A DNA stretch of 29,697 nt from Didymodactylos carnosus (Eukaryota; Rotifera; Eurotatoria; Philodinida; Philodinidae). A program made the translations under genes and the position numbers. The stretch lies in contig CAJNOQ010001646.1 in NCBI GenBank assembly GCA_905250885.1, forward strand, positions 1 to 29,697, written 5' to 3'. Under the pieces are notes generated by a model that had not been told where the DNA came from, did no database searches, and worked only from the letters and a program-made list of their open reading frames with translations. Shown in pieces: positions 1-14,000 of the stretch (its first letter is position 1; each line of letters begins with the position of its first letter).

Positions 1-1019
1 ATATTGCTCTGTTCTGATTTTTGCTGGCAGTTTAAGCATATAAGACATACACCGTTCGATAGGGCTTCAAAAATTGATTCTAAGACACTATTTTAAATTT
101 ACACTTGGTTTTGTTAACAAGAAAAAAAGCACAAATTTACTTTATCCTGTTCTTGTGCTTTTTACAACTATCATATATAGTGTCCTCTACGTACACAAGC
201 TGAATTGTTCCTATACGTATTATTTCGATAGTACTATGTAGTAAAATATTTAATATAAATTGCACCTATTCCTGACTATCTATGGTTATAGAAAAAAGAT
301 CTGACCATGACTCTCTTTTTGGCCAAAAGTCAATAATATCCACTTCGTCATTGACGCCGCATCAGTATTTAAAAAACTTTTAAACTACATATTCATGGCC
401 CAAATTCGATGCTCTTTCGAATGAGACAAGTCTCAAAATTTGCAGTAGAAATTGTGGATAAAGTGTTAGACTTCCGATACAATTTTTTCATTTCCTTTGA
501 TCGACTTTACAATAATGCCGTGGATGAGTTTGTCCCATCTCAATCTATCTCTTTAATTTTTTTCGTTTAATTGCCATACCATTCTTATTTGTAAGTTAGA
601 GCAATACTTTCTACAAATTCTTGCATTAATGTAGTCATGTTGAAGGAGTATACAACTCAATTCTCTTCCTTTTGTAGAATGACGCAGCTACATTTTGCGT
701 ATTGATAGTTTTCAATTGATTAAATCCTGTTTTGTTTGGGAGAAGTTTTACTTCATTTTCTTTCGATTTTTTTTCTTCTAATAAATATAAAAAGCCAACA
801 TTTTATGCACACATTGTATCTAGAGAAAAACCAAAGGTTTGTAGCTTTGCAAAATTATACTAAAAAAAAAGAGAATCTGTACATTATTGAAAATACAAAC
901 AAAAATAGAAAAAGCGCAGCGTGGAATGACTACAACAAGAATAAAAAATCAAAAACAATCAAACGGTATAAAACAGTGAATAAAAACAAACAAACAAACA
1001 AAAAAAAAAAAGAGTATAG
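1..1019. other. Downstream flank and probable 3' UTR of the PHLDB-like gene
   Basis: Immediately beyond the minus-strand stop codon the transcript would be T-rich, with a (TTTG)n-like run (plus-strand CAAA repeats and an A11 run at about 985-1011). I see no AATAAA on the minus strand here, so the cleavage site is unplaced. The rest is A+T-rich with no recognisable gene. Confidence 0.5.
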
Positions 1020-4000
1020 TTATGATTCGTACTCTCTAGCACCTTCTGAACCAGTCGAAATAACATCAATCCATATTCTCATAATTTCAAGAGATGGTGC
1101 AATTAAATAATAGGGTCTCTCCAATGTTTTAACAATAAATGTCATTTTTTGTTCTGGACTTTTAACCGATTGTAAATGATCAAAATAAACTTCTAAAATT
1201 GATTGAAAATAAATAATACCACGTAATTTTGTTTCACTTTTATCTTGATAATAGAATAATGAACGACGTTTACGATCAAAAACAAACCATCGACGATTCC
1301 ATGTTTTAAATTTAATACCACCCATTTTAGATAAAAAACCACGACATGATGTTGATGTTACATAAATATTTTTTAATGTATCTAATTGATGACCAGCTTC
1401 TGAAATATGTTGACGTAAATCAAAATCATTCCAACGAATTGGTAAATAACGAGTTAATGGACGTTCCTAAATAAAATTATTTATATAAAATTAAAATTAA
1501 AAATATTAAATTATATTCTTAAATATGTTATTCTTTCATATTATTTTTACCTGAACACGATTTTTTTCTCTCAATTTTACTTGACATTCAACAAGATAAT
1601 CTCTATTTTTTACTTCATCAGCTAATTTTTTCTCTAATTCTAAACGTTTAGCGTGTTCTTCTTGATATTGAATTAATTCTGCATATCTTTCACGTAACTA
1701 AAATGAGAAAATAACAATAGAAAATAGATAAATTCTATTTTAATCATATTTAATTATTTACTTGTTGTTCGAGAATGGTCATTTTTTCTAATTTAGCAAC
1801 AGATATCATTTCTTTTAATTCATTTAATTTATGAATATATTCATCATTTTTCATACTAAAAATAATGAAAAATAAACAAATAATAGACTTATACTTTATT
1901 TATTCAACTATTCAATTAAAACATTGTATCTCTTCTTACTTTAACGGTAAATCTTGATAATTAACCATTGAAAGTGAATTATAAATACCATTTAAATATG
2001 TTTTATTAAATAATGAATCATTGTTTGTACTTCCATTCATCAATGATTTAGAATGCCATGACGAAGGTATATCTAGAAAAATATATAAAAAAAAATTTAT
2101 TTATACAATTTATCATCTCATTTATAAAATAGTATACCATCTCCATTATTTATATCATAATCATCGTGTCCATTAAATGATGTTGAATAATGAGTTGATT
2201 TTTTATTACTTTTTCCTAATATAGATGGAATAATAATATTTTTAAAATCTTCTTCATCTTCGCCATGATTTTTTGTCAACGTACGACTATTACCGTTCTA
2301 CAATACAAAATAAATGACATTTTTATAAACGTTAAATTTATCATATTTTCATAGTCTATTTACCATATGATGACGTTGATTATTATCTATTATTGATAAT
2401 GAATCATTTAATTTATTAATTTTTTGCTCAATATCGCTGGCATGTAATTTTTTCTAAAAACAAAATAAATAAGAATTTTTGTTGTTATTGTTGTTTTTCT
2501 ATCGTTTTCACATACTTTTTTAAATAAACATTTTAGTTTTTGTCTTTCACGTTCTAGTTTTTGTTTTTCAGTTGTTACTTGCTGTAATATAATATGTTGT
2601 TGATGATCAAGATCTCGAAGATTAGTCTATATATATATATATATACCAAATTTTCATCTCTGTTACACAAATAGATAGATTCACTCATTTTTACCTGACG
2701 TATTTTTGAATTTTTTTGTACAATATCTTGTTCATTTTTAAAATTTTCTTCTGCTTCTTCTAATTCTGCTTCACATTTTGTTTCTAATTCCATTAACTGA
2801 AATTCAAGATCTTCATGTTTTTTCTTTGTTTGTTCAATCATTTCTTTTTTTCTAAAAAAAAGAAAATTAATCAATATTAAATAAAAAAAAATTAGCTAAT
2901 GTAGACAAATATAATTTGATATTACATACTTAATTATCTTATCAATTAAATCATTTTCATTATGAGATGAATTTGATTTTAAACATTGTTCTAATAGTTG
3001 AAGTTCTTGTTCAAAATTATATAATGTTTGTTGAGTACGATCAATTTCATTACGTATCTATAAATAATGGGAAAATAAAATTCAGTTTTAGAAGATAAAA
3101 AACAAAAAATGTTTAATAATTATTAATATTATTCATTGAACCTACTGCATCTTTATCAGCCATCACTTTTTCTAATAATATATGTAATTCATTATATAAC
3201 TGATGTATTTTTCGTTGATCATCATCTGAAGCATCAATTATTTGTTTAAACAATATTTCATGTTCACCTTCAATTAGAGCACGTTCGATCTCAAGCTAGA
3301 AAAATCAAAAAAAAAAATAATCGATGAATGGAAACTATTTCAAGAACATATTATGTTATATACAAATGATACTTTAAAAATAGTCAATTTATATATCCAA
3401 GATAGAGAGAAACGAGATAGAGTAATATTTATGTTAAATGTAACATATTTAACTTAATTTCTTTGAAATTATGAATATGTTCATCTTATACTAAACACAA
3501 TAGTATTGGATGAGAAATTGTACTTAAAAATATTTAGTTAACTAGCAGAAAAATAATTAAATATATAATATGACTGATTTACTCACTTTCTCACATTGAT
3601 CAATAGACAAGAGTGTTGATTGAAAAAAAAAGAAAAAAGATAAGAATAAATAGAATAAAACTGGTTTCTCTCTTCTCATATGGTATTACTATTGAATGTA
3701 GAGAAAAGACAAAAAAATTCATCTATAAAGACACATACGGAGTTCATCTAATAAATTTTATTCTTGACAAATGGATAGTGTATGTGCAATGATGATGATT
3801 AATATTATTAGTTTGGCAACATGCGACAAAAGTCATCAATATGTTTCTCATTGTCAAGTTATCTATCTTTTCTGTCTTTATATATATTGTAAATGTAATG
3901 TTCAAAGGTAATGCCTATTGCTATGGTGGCAGACTGTATAATTATACAATTCAAGAGATGAAGAAAAAACTAAAAATAAACGAAATTCTTTACGTAATAA

Positions 4001-4488
4001 ATGAAAATGTTTGAGAAAGAGTGAATGTTCTTATATTATTGAAACATTTTATTTAAAAGAACTTGACAGAGTTAAGTTATATTGTCTTCACTCTTTGTTA
4101 TAGAATGAAAAGAATACTATTTTAGTCTCTGTTATGTGAACAACAGCCAAATGTTGCAAACACAACTTTTCGAAGAAGAATTATAGAGAAAAATAGAAGA
4201 ATAAGATCTTCAATATACCTACAGTTAATTTAACTAAAACTTTGTACACCAGTTTCTTTTGAATTTATAATAAGTATCTTTCAAAAGAAGATCCCAAATG
4301 TTAAATCATCATAACTTCAATTTCAGAAAGGATAAACTTCTGTCCAACATTAAGATGAAAGACGAAATATGTTCTTGATGATTATCATTATAATGGACGT
4401 TGATAGAACGGTTATTAGATATGCTAATGCCAAGAGCGAATTGATATAATATAGATCAAATAGTCAAACATATCCAAAGAAAGTATCA

Positions 4489-4523
<35 letters not shown>

Positions 4524-7500
4524 GAAAATAAAAGTAATAAACTCATCATTTTTGTTGACAACGTATCAAGAAGCCTCACGGTCATCAGAATTATTACATA
4601 TTACGACAAACACACTTATCAATTACAATGAAACGGGTAAAATCCTTGTCAATTATCTAAATGAATGAAAATACATTTTTCATAGTATTCTATCTCATTT
4701 TTACCAGTTAATGAATCATGCCTTTGTTTAAATGTAAAATGTTTTAAATATTAATGTTAATGAACATTTTAATCGTGATTAAAACTGCCAAAAATTTAAA
4801 ATTATTTTATTATTATTATTAACTACACTATAAAATAGACAACTTTGTGTAAATGAAAAATGAACTTTTTGTCGAACCTGCTGAGATAGAATTTTTGTAT
4901 CTGTGAGTGAAATATTGATGGTGAACGTAAATAATATATCTGACAGAGAATAATCTGACATATCATAACTATTTGATAATCATAAATGGTGATCATTATT
5001 ACTGACTAGACGTTTGGAAATTTTTAGTATATGGTTCCATTAAGAGATGTCTTAATGGCTATGTTGTTCATCATGCACTTTAAAGGTGTTTCATACTTAG
5101 CCCAGTGACTTATGTCCTAATACCTCGCATTATCTATCCGATAGGATACTTGACGTGTTGTGATGTACGATAAAGTTCTTTCACTTAGTCTTTGTGATTT
5201 TCTGAAAAAGCTATGTGAGAAGTTCAAGACGAAAAGTCCTTTGTGTCCTGAACATAGCTGTAGTTGATGGTCAATCAAGAGATGAGTCATCATGTTAGAA
5301 ACTTGCCAGTGACAGAAAAGGTATCGGGCTACTTCAGACGGATACTTGTCAATACTCTAAAGTGGCAACAATTGATGCAAGGCGCAATATTCTTCCTCCT
5401 TCTTAATTCATATGAAAAATAGTGGTTTTTCTGCGCTACTGTTATCTGTAGTAGTATGAACAGAATCGGATGTTTATTTATGTTAGGATTCTAATGGTGG
5501 AATTAGTGGACTCAAAAAAATTTCTTTTATTGCCAGAGAATAGAAAAAGTGACATGATAAAATTATTTATGCTATTAACAAAAGCTGTGATTCCATTCAA
5601 TGATGATGGTGACAATGGTATCACATTACTGTTAGAACAACTGAAATAATATTTGAAGTTATACTAGATCGATATAATGTTGCAGAGTGAATTGGCGTGA
5701 TTATAACCACGCATCGAATGTTTGTTATAGTTTGCAATGTCATTTTTAGCCAAAGAAATACAATATTGTACAGATAAATACATGTGACTAATGCAAAAGT
5801 TGTATATGATTTGTCATGCTTACAACCACTACGGACAAATCACACTAGATAAAGAAAATAACTTTCACCGTATCTCAGAAGCTGATTTTGACACTATTTT
5901 TGAATGATGTTTAGAATATCGAACTCTACAACATACATGAAAATCGAAAAGAACGAGTGAAAAATGGCCGTAACCGCGTATTCAGACTTTTTCTTAATCT
6001 TTCAAATACTAGAAACGAAGGATCTAAGTTATCAGGTTCTTAGAGCAACAGACTGGAATAGAAAAGATTCAGACTATCAGATTTTTCAGAATCTCATCAT
6101 TCTGACATATAAAGTCGTACAAAAAAAGATTGAAATTTACCCGTCATATGAACAAATATGGTTTTACACAAATCATGCCGGATTTAAAGATCAAACCTCT
6201 TTTTCAAACGACAATCTTTTAGATTAGATTCTTCCCTTCAAAATGATCTATCACCAAAACTTAACTAACACTTTTCAACTAAACAAACTTCAACTTCACT
6301 TTCGAAATATTCTCATTATCCAATGCATCATTATTGTATCAGAAGTTGCATTTAGATCAAAGGTATGGCGCTATGTGTGTGTATATGTATATGTGTTTTC
6401 ATGCATAATTAGACAATTTTTTTTAACCGAAATTTTAATATAGTACAGAAATTCAAACTGTTTCACTTAGCAATTCGCAAAGAAAATGAATGATACAGAA
6501 TGTGAAATTTGTAAAGCATCTAGTGAACGATGTTCCAATATGTTAAATAGATTATTTTAACCTGTCTATATATGAACAACTGTGCAACAAGATCTTTGAT
6601 GTTGAATGTGGGAACAGAGAGACAAAAAGATTGCTTAAAACTATGCCAAATATATACAATTAGATTTACCTGCACAAAGTATAAGTATTTTATCTAGTAT
6701 CACGCACTGTTATATGAATAACATGAGTAATGTTGAGAAAAAAAAGTGCCTAATCACTCAGTTCTAACTACTAAATCAACAATAAGAAGGAAGAACAAAG
6801 GAAAAAGATCAGTCAGACTTATGCATAGTTGGCCTTTTTTTTTTGTTTTATTAATCACTTTCTCAGTAACAATGTTAAAATAATAGTAACATATCTTGAA
6901 CAACTTAGATAAATGCTGTTACTCTTGCTGTTTAACAACAACAACAATAACAGACAATAAAAATACATTAAAGAAGTAAGACTTGTTTTATTAGCGCAGC
7001 GTTTTATATTTTTATCAAAAACTTAATTTCGAGAAGTAAAATAGAATTTTATAATTTATTTACAATTATTGTTTAGAACTCTTTTACTTTTATTAAATAT
7101 CCTTGAAATTATGTTTTCTTCGACAAAGGCTATACAAGAACTTTAATATTATATCTGAGGGTGCATTATCTAACAAAGTATAGAAATACATTATGTTGTA
7201 GACAACATAGGTAACTATCCTATGTTCCATGAAATAACTTGAAACAGTTAATGGTCGTTAGAACTAAATATCATGAAACATTTAATGAGTTGATCCACTT
7301 CCCTAACGTATTAAATTTAGAAGTGTAAACGCAGTTTTCATCGTTTCTTTTTTCAAAATAACGTTTGACTGCGTATAATCCGTTTAAATCCGTTAAATAT
7401 GAAATATTTGATTATTTTCATATTTAACGCATTCTAACGATCGTTAAGTTACTTCAAATTATTTCTCGGGTGATATGATTCAAAAAAATTTACCTCTCTC

Positions 7501-8350
7501 ATTGCTTCATTTAATCGTCCTTCAATATCAACAATTGTTTTTTTTATAATCGACAGATGTTGAATTGTCTCTTGATATTCCAATTGATATTGTTTTAATA
7601 ATGAAAAATTTTCATCGTCCTAAAAATTGGATAGAAGGACATAGAAAATTTGTTTCTTTGTTTGATTTATTATTTGTTTTTTTTTAAAATATATTCATAG
7701 ATATTTTTTTGTTCTACACACTTGACGAAAAAAAACATGACAAAAATCTTTAATTTATGTGAGGAAATGCTGTATAGATAAAATAAAGATATATTTATCT
7801 CTTACCATTTTTTAATAATGACAAATGACGAGATAAGATCATTGTTACTGACATCCGACGGTTAGTTCAATTTTTTCTCTCATTTCTATACTTATATCTT
7901 AATTGAAAAATTTCATCAAAAACAAATCTTTTTTCTGTTTTCTCCTCCAGATGTTCATGATGTATCTAATAATAATATATGATGACTATCTTTCTAATCA
8001 TCGTTTTATGTTATATGGGTAATATAAAATTTACTCATTCTACTTGAAAAAAAAAGACAAGCAACACTTTATAGTAAATTTTGAAAATGATTTACGATAA
8101 TTAATGATTTAGTTCGAATAATTTATTTGTACTTAGAGCTAATGAAGAGGAACAAATGAAATATATGAACTTGAAATTTCACATGTTAAATACAATTTTA
8201 TATACGTACGTCTACACTGGAACCACTTGAGTATTTTCCAGTGTGTTCACCGGATGATGTTTCTTCTTGTTGATCAATAACAATTCCCGAATCAGATGAT
8301 GTTGGCATTTTTTGTTGTGATGAATCTATCATTTGATTATTATTATGATA

Positions 8351-8386
<36 letters not shown>

Positions 8387-10971
8387 GCTAGTTAACCATT
8401 TAAAATCTAACATCATATTTGTATTTTGATCATCATTTATTATTTTATTTGTATAATCAATTGGATATAAAATACCACTATTTGTTGAATGATGATGATT
8501 TGTTGTTGTTGTATTGGCTGTTGTTGGTGTTGTTGAATAAACATTTTTTAAACTGGATGATTTTCGTTGATTTAATTCATTATGTTGTTTTAACTGTTGT
8601 TTTGGTGTTGATGATGATGTGATCATCCATGGGTAGTAGTGGTCAGAGGTTGGCATACGCAATCCAACAACAAAATCAGAACGTGACATTATTTTATTAC
8701 TTGATGGTGATGATGATGAAGAGGAGGTTGAAGAAGAAGATTTTGTTGATTCATCAACAACAATGGGTTTCAATGATTCTTCACTTTTTGCTAAAAACAT
8801 ATTTTCAACTGATAAATGTTTAGTATTATTATTAGTCAAAGCTAAATCGAATGGTGGATGTTTTAATGTTATTGGTGTTATGGTAGAACAATTGAGTAAA
8901 CCGTTTGTTAATATACGATTAGATGGACGTCTTTCAGTTAAACGTAATGGAACACGAGATGAACAGGATTGTATAGGAATATTGGTAGTAGTCGTCATAG
9001 AACAATCATTTAGTGAATGAATACAAGGATTAACATTCGATTGTTGAGCTAAAATGAAAATAATCGATTATATTTCTTGACGAATCTAAAAATATGTTTT
9101 GTGCTTTTATCAATGAAACATTTTAAAGACTATTGTGACTATAATCCAAACACTTTGAATACTTATTGAAGAATTTTCTTTCTCTTATAATTTTTTATTA
9201 CTATTATTATTACTAGAAAAAAAACCTAGACAATACTATCAATTTTAAACTTAATGAAATTAATGCAATCAAAAACACTTACTTGTTTTTGTCTGAACAA
9301 TAAAATCAGATAGTGATGATGAAGATGATTGAATCATTTTCATTTTCATAACATGATTAGTATTTGTTGTTTGTTGATATTTTTTATCTTCAGTTGGTAA
9401 AATAATTTCATCTGGTATATTTGAAATTGATAATAAGGGTACAGATAAAGACATAGAGTTTGATTTGTTATCAAGAAAATAATCTTTTTCTCTATCATTG
9501 ACATTTATCACTTGAGATTTGGAGAATGTCATATTAGAATCTGGATGTTGTTGAATTTTTGAACTAATAATGGGTGATGATGATGATGATTTCATTTGTT
9601 TCTGTTGGTCATAACTAGAGGTATGACATTTAAAGTTTATTTTAGTATCATCTGACAATAGTTGCTGCTGCTGCTGCTGCTGCTTATATTTAAATGGAAA
9701 ATCTGAATTTGAATTATGCGTAGTAGTGGTGGTGATGGTAGTATTAGGAACGGATTTGTGAGAAACAGTCGAAGCAGCTGTTCCACACAAACGACTGGCG
9801 AATGATGACGATATATATGATAAATTGTTATGATTATCCAATGAAAATACGGATGAGGCATTTGCATAACATGAACGAATTTTATTACGATCAATAATCG
9901 GTGAGGATACGATTTTTTTAGATTGTGATAGTGGATCATGAGCAGCCTAAAAAACAAGAGAGAAAACCGTTTCATTTACTACATTTTTTAAACAAACTTT
10001 AATATTTGTCTCAGAACACAAAATTTTCAACACATTTTGTATATTTTTCTACAATCTACAATAAATTTCAATTTTAGCTTATCGAAATTATCGCGCGAAA
10101 AAGCTCGTACATCGAAACTTCGCACTATCTTAATACCACAAATGTCTGATATACATAAAGTTTTATTTTTGATAAATACTTTGAACTTTGAACACATTTA
10201 AATATTACCTTTATTTCATTTTGTTGATTTTTCTCGTCTTTTCTCTGTTCGATCATTGTTTTGTTTTGTATCGTATTGTCAGTGTTAAAAATAGATGATT
10301 TCATCATATTTACTGGTGAATATTCTTGAATGGATTCTGTAGGAAAAAATGCATGTTTATCATAGACAATTAATTTATCATCGATATCGTCCAATTCAAA
10401 TTTATGTTCAACTTTTGGACTAGGTGCTCCAATTGATATGGCCGATTCTTGATTTGATTCATAAATAGTCGATAATCGTCCCAAATTATCATCGAATGAT
10501 GATGAATTATTATAAATAATAAAATTATTCATTGTCTTTTCTAATTCTAAATCATTTTCTAATAAATCTGCACGATCATCCTTATCTTTAATTATTCCTT
10601 GCTGTTGTTTTTCATCATCTTTAATTATTTCATTAACAAATTGTTGTTTCTGTTGTATTTGTAATGACAATCTTTCAGCTTCTTCTTCAAGTTTTATTTG
10701 TTCTAATTCTTCTTCGTTTTCTTCTTCAATCGTTAAACAATTTGTTGCTGTCGTTGTAGTATTTAGTTGTATTACTTCCGGTGCGTCTGTAAAATAACTT
10801 GAATAATCATCATCATCTTCATCGGAACTGTCATTCTACAACAAAAAAAAAGCAATGCAAATTATATTAGATAAAAATTAGCATTTCTTCTTGTTTTCTT
10901 TTTTTTTTGCTCTCCAAAATTAGAGATGCCATTCATTAACACAAGAAATAAATCAAATGTCAGTATTAAAT

Positions 10972-11011
<40 letters not shown>

Positions 11012-14000
11012 AAGAAAAAGGGAGAAACTAATTGATTTTTAAATACAATTCATTGGAATTATCGACATAGATAAAGAGGACTTTCATAATCAATAATAAC
11101 CTCAACAGATTCTAACAAAATATTCTGCCATCAACGTCAATTTTTTAGAACGATTATTTAAATAAAATGAAACAAAAACGACTTACACAACGAATTATTG
11201 CTCTTCGATTGTCAATACTTTCCTGATATGTGTTTGATATTATCACTGGTTCATTTGATAAATCAACATTATAAATAAATCCTGCTGATTTTGTTGGTAT
11301 ATTATCACATTGTAAAAAGGTGGCTAATTCATCGTCAAACACTTTTGTTGGACTACTTGGTGCTGAACGACTTCTTTCCAATAATCGATCACCATTTTCA
11401 ATATCACTATCGTCAATATCTGTAAATGTTAAATTATCGTTATCGTCGTTATTGTCTCTACCAATATCTGTTAAATTATATTCAGTTTTTGTTGTTGCTG
11501 ATGATGATGATGTTGATGAATATTCATTTTCTCGTCTTTTTCGATCATTTTTTTTCGTATAGAGTTCTTCACTCTTACTACGTCTTAGACGATTTGTTTT
11601 TTTCGATGATGAAATAATTGTTGTTGTTGGCGGTATACTTCGTTTGAGTAAATTTTCGAGTAATAGTAGAAAATCGGAAGATGAGCCTAAAACAATACAA
11701 TGGACACGATTGTATTTCGTTTGTTAAGTCAATAATTTAAGAGAAAAAAAACAAATATTTTGTCTATGCACACAACTGTCTTAAATTTATACGTCAAGTC
11801 TTATGTAACTATAAGTTTTTATATTTTTTACCTTTTATTAATATAACAAAATTGTTTTCACATTGAACCAGACGCTTTTTTTATTTTTTATTGAAAGAAA
11901 AATAATATTAAAATGGTATCAATTAAACGGTGTCAAAAAAAGCCAAAACAAAAGAAACAGACATTTTCAATGATGTAATCATTATTTAATAGAAATTGAG
12001 ACGATTAGTAATGTCTAATTTAAGATGAAATCAATACTTCTAACAGCTGTTAGAGAAACTGTGTTAAAAAATGTATAAACTAAATAATTTCAATATAGGG
12101 AAAAAAAATAAGACAACAGCATTATCGGTCAAAGACAGATTAACTCCATATTGTATGGTAAATACTACTTTTTTTTCTCCTAATAATGGTAGAGCTAACT
12201 CTCTACACGTTGGATTTGAGAAAACGTTTCATACGGTTTGAACTAGCAGTCTCAACTCTAATGATTGTTGCGAAATTTGGAATTATTTAGTCCTGTTTAC
12301 AACCAATAAAAGCAAACACCTTTCACTTTTTCTTAATTGATTACGACAGGATATTTGACAAAAAAATTCAAGAAAATTAGTCTTTTTCTGTTTCATTTCT
12401 TCCAGAAAGTTGAACATTTGACACTTTTTTTCTTTAATGTTGTTCTAAAGTGAAATCAAATGTTAATAATGATTCATTCAACAAAAATACGAAGATTAGA
12501 TTTTAATCAACAATTTAATTTGTGTCAAGTGTAGGCATTACTTTCAATCTTCCACTTGGAAAGGCATTTTGATACCTACACTATGTGATGATTATTTCAT
12601 AAAATAAAAGAGCATGCAAAAGAGAACCTAAAGTATTTTTTGTTCTATTATGGTGTTCAAGGTATGAACACTAAATTGTACGAATAAGAACAAAACAAAA
12701 AAAAACAAAAAAAAATCACAAGAGAATACATTCATACGAGATCTAATTTATTGTGTATAAACTTTTGCGACATAAAAATTTTCATCTATATTAAAAACTC
12801 AATATACGGGTTTGTATAGAAAACGATCAATACCTGACCGTTCCACATCGTCTATAGAAAATAGAAAGAAAAAAAGAAACACAAATTGAAAATGTATAGT
12901 CAAATGATTAATACATACGAAAAAGAAAAAAAAAAAAAGGTGAAATCGAAAGAGAGTGAGAAAAGAGGTAATAATAATGAAATTTACACATTTTTAGTTT
13001 TAATAGAAAAAATATTGCAAACGTACACCATTCACACACATTATGTACATATTTATTTAAAAAATGGAACTTTATTACCTCGACAGACGAAGATTTATGA
13101 TTGAAATACTATTAGTTCGTTAAGCGATTATTATTAAAATACAAAAGACTGTTGAATAAAAACACTTTGTAAATAATAGTATTTTTGAGATCGATGTTAG
13201 AATCGAATCATACATTAATATGTAAAAATATTTTTGAAAGATCAAATTTTCTATTTAAAATTAATATATAACTCTAATTTTAGATCAAGAATATGAAAAC
13301 TCTAAAGTGACAACATATACTCTTATGTAGACAAAAGTACAATAACCTTATAATAAAAGGTTTAAACACATGCAAATATATATGAGATAAATTAAACTAA
13401 AAATGTTCACATACACGTGATCAACATTTGATACGTTTTATAGTGACAGTCAATTTTTTACTTGTTTTTTTTCTTTTGGATTACAAGTGAATGTAAAGTT
13501 TTGATTTCACTTTTGCCGTCTATAGTGCGAAAATTTAGAATTCTTAAATGCTTCTTAAATTACTGCAAATAATATAACAAAATGTTGATAATTGTTGACT
13601 TTGAAAATCTTCGGGTAGAATAAAAAGATATATTTCTTAAGTATATTTTACAAATATGCTGTATATTCATGTTTTTAAACAAATATTATTATCAAAGAAA
13701 TATGCTGAATATATTAAAGATTCTAGTAATAAGATCAAATCATTTATTGACAAATTAGTTTTTAGATCGATATTTATGTTTTACGCCACTTTTCTACTAC
13801 AAAAAACACAGTGAAAACACCTCAATTGGCCTATAGTGGTATTAATACTTATTGGATTATGATAATTAATCTTTCATAAAGAACATAAGAGGTTTAAAAA
13901 AAACAACAGAACGTTCTCGATGTCAAAGAAAACTTAATATACCATATGTCTATAGACAAAAGAATGATACATCACGTGAGAAAAACCCTGTTATACCTTT

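Larger units (their letters stand above)
3296..7493 (-). other. 4.2-kb intron of the PHLDB-like gene
   Basis: Intron between exons 7 and 8, cutting the conserved coiled-coil motif at RE|LEIERAL in phase 0. Donor GAGAG|GTAAAT at 7493 and acceptor TTTTTCTAG at 3296. All eight introns downstream of it are 62-88 bp, so this one is exceptional. It contains a (TC)n run, small hairpins near 7200 and 7400, a somewhat less A+T-rich stretch around 5030-5500 that resembles nothing I recognise, and a few short open frames without recognisable content. No additional exon of the gene is needed, because the flanking exons join in a known family motif. Confidence 0.85.

Noticed and set aside
736..1110. 124-codon plus-strand open frame
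   Set aside because: Lys/Asn-rich low complexity; its end lies antisense to the PH-domain exon of the PHLDB-like gene and its start is in the A-rich 3' flank.
3585..3640. Minus-strand GTGAGT donor after a pyrimidine-rich stretch in the 4.2-kb intron
   Set aside because: No nearby acceptor and the only ATG is followed at once by TGA; at best an untranslated exon.
5964..6443. Two plus-strand frames of 87 and 66 codons in the 4.2-kb intron
   Set aside because: No recognised domain, no splice partners, length compatible with chance.
7806..7850. Possible extra minus-strand exon beginning MILSRHLSLLKN before a GTAAGA donor in the intron between exons 6 and 7
   Set aside because: Leaves one base over while the next exon needs phase 0, and the in-phase reading from the nearest acceptor starts with a stop.
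8419..9020. Three plus-strand open frames of 64-85 codons
   Set aside because: Antisense to exon 6 of the PHLDB-like gene; they exist because the sense strand is repetitive.
13074..13120. Possible 30-nt minus-strand exon with donor GAG|GTAATA
   Set aside because: In the phase required between exon 1 and the microexon it contains a stop codon.
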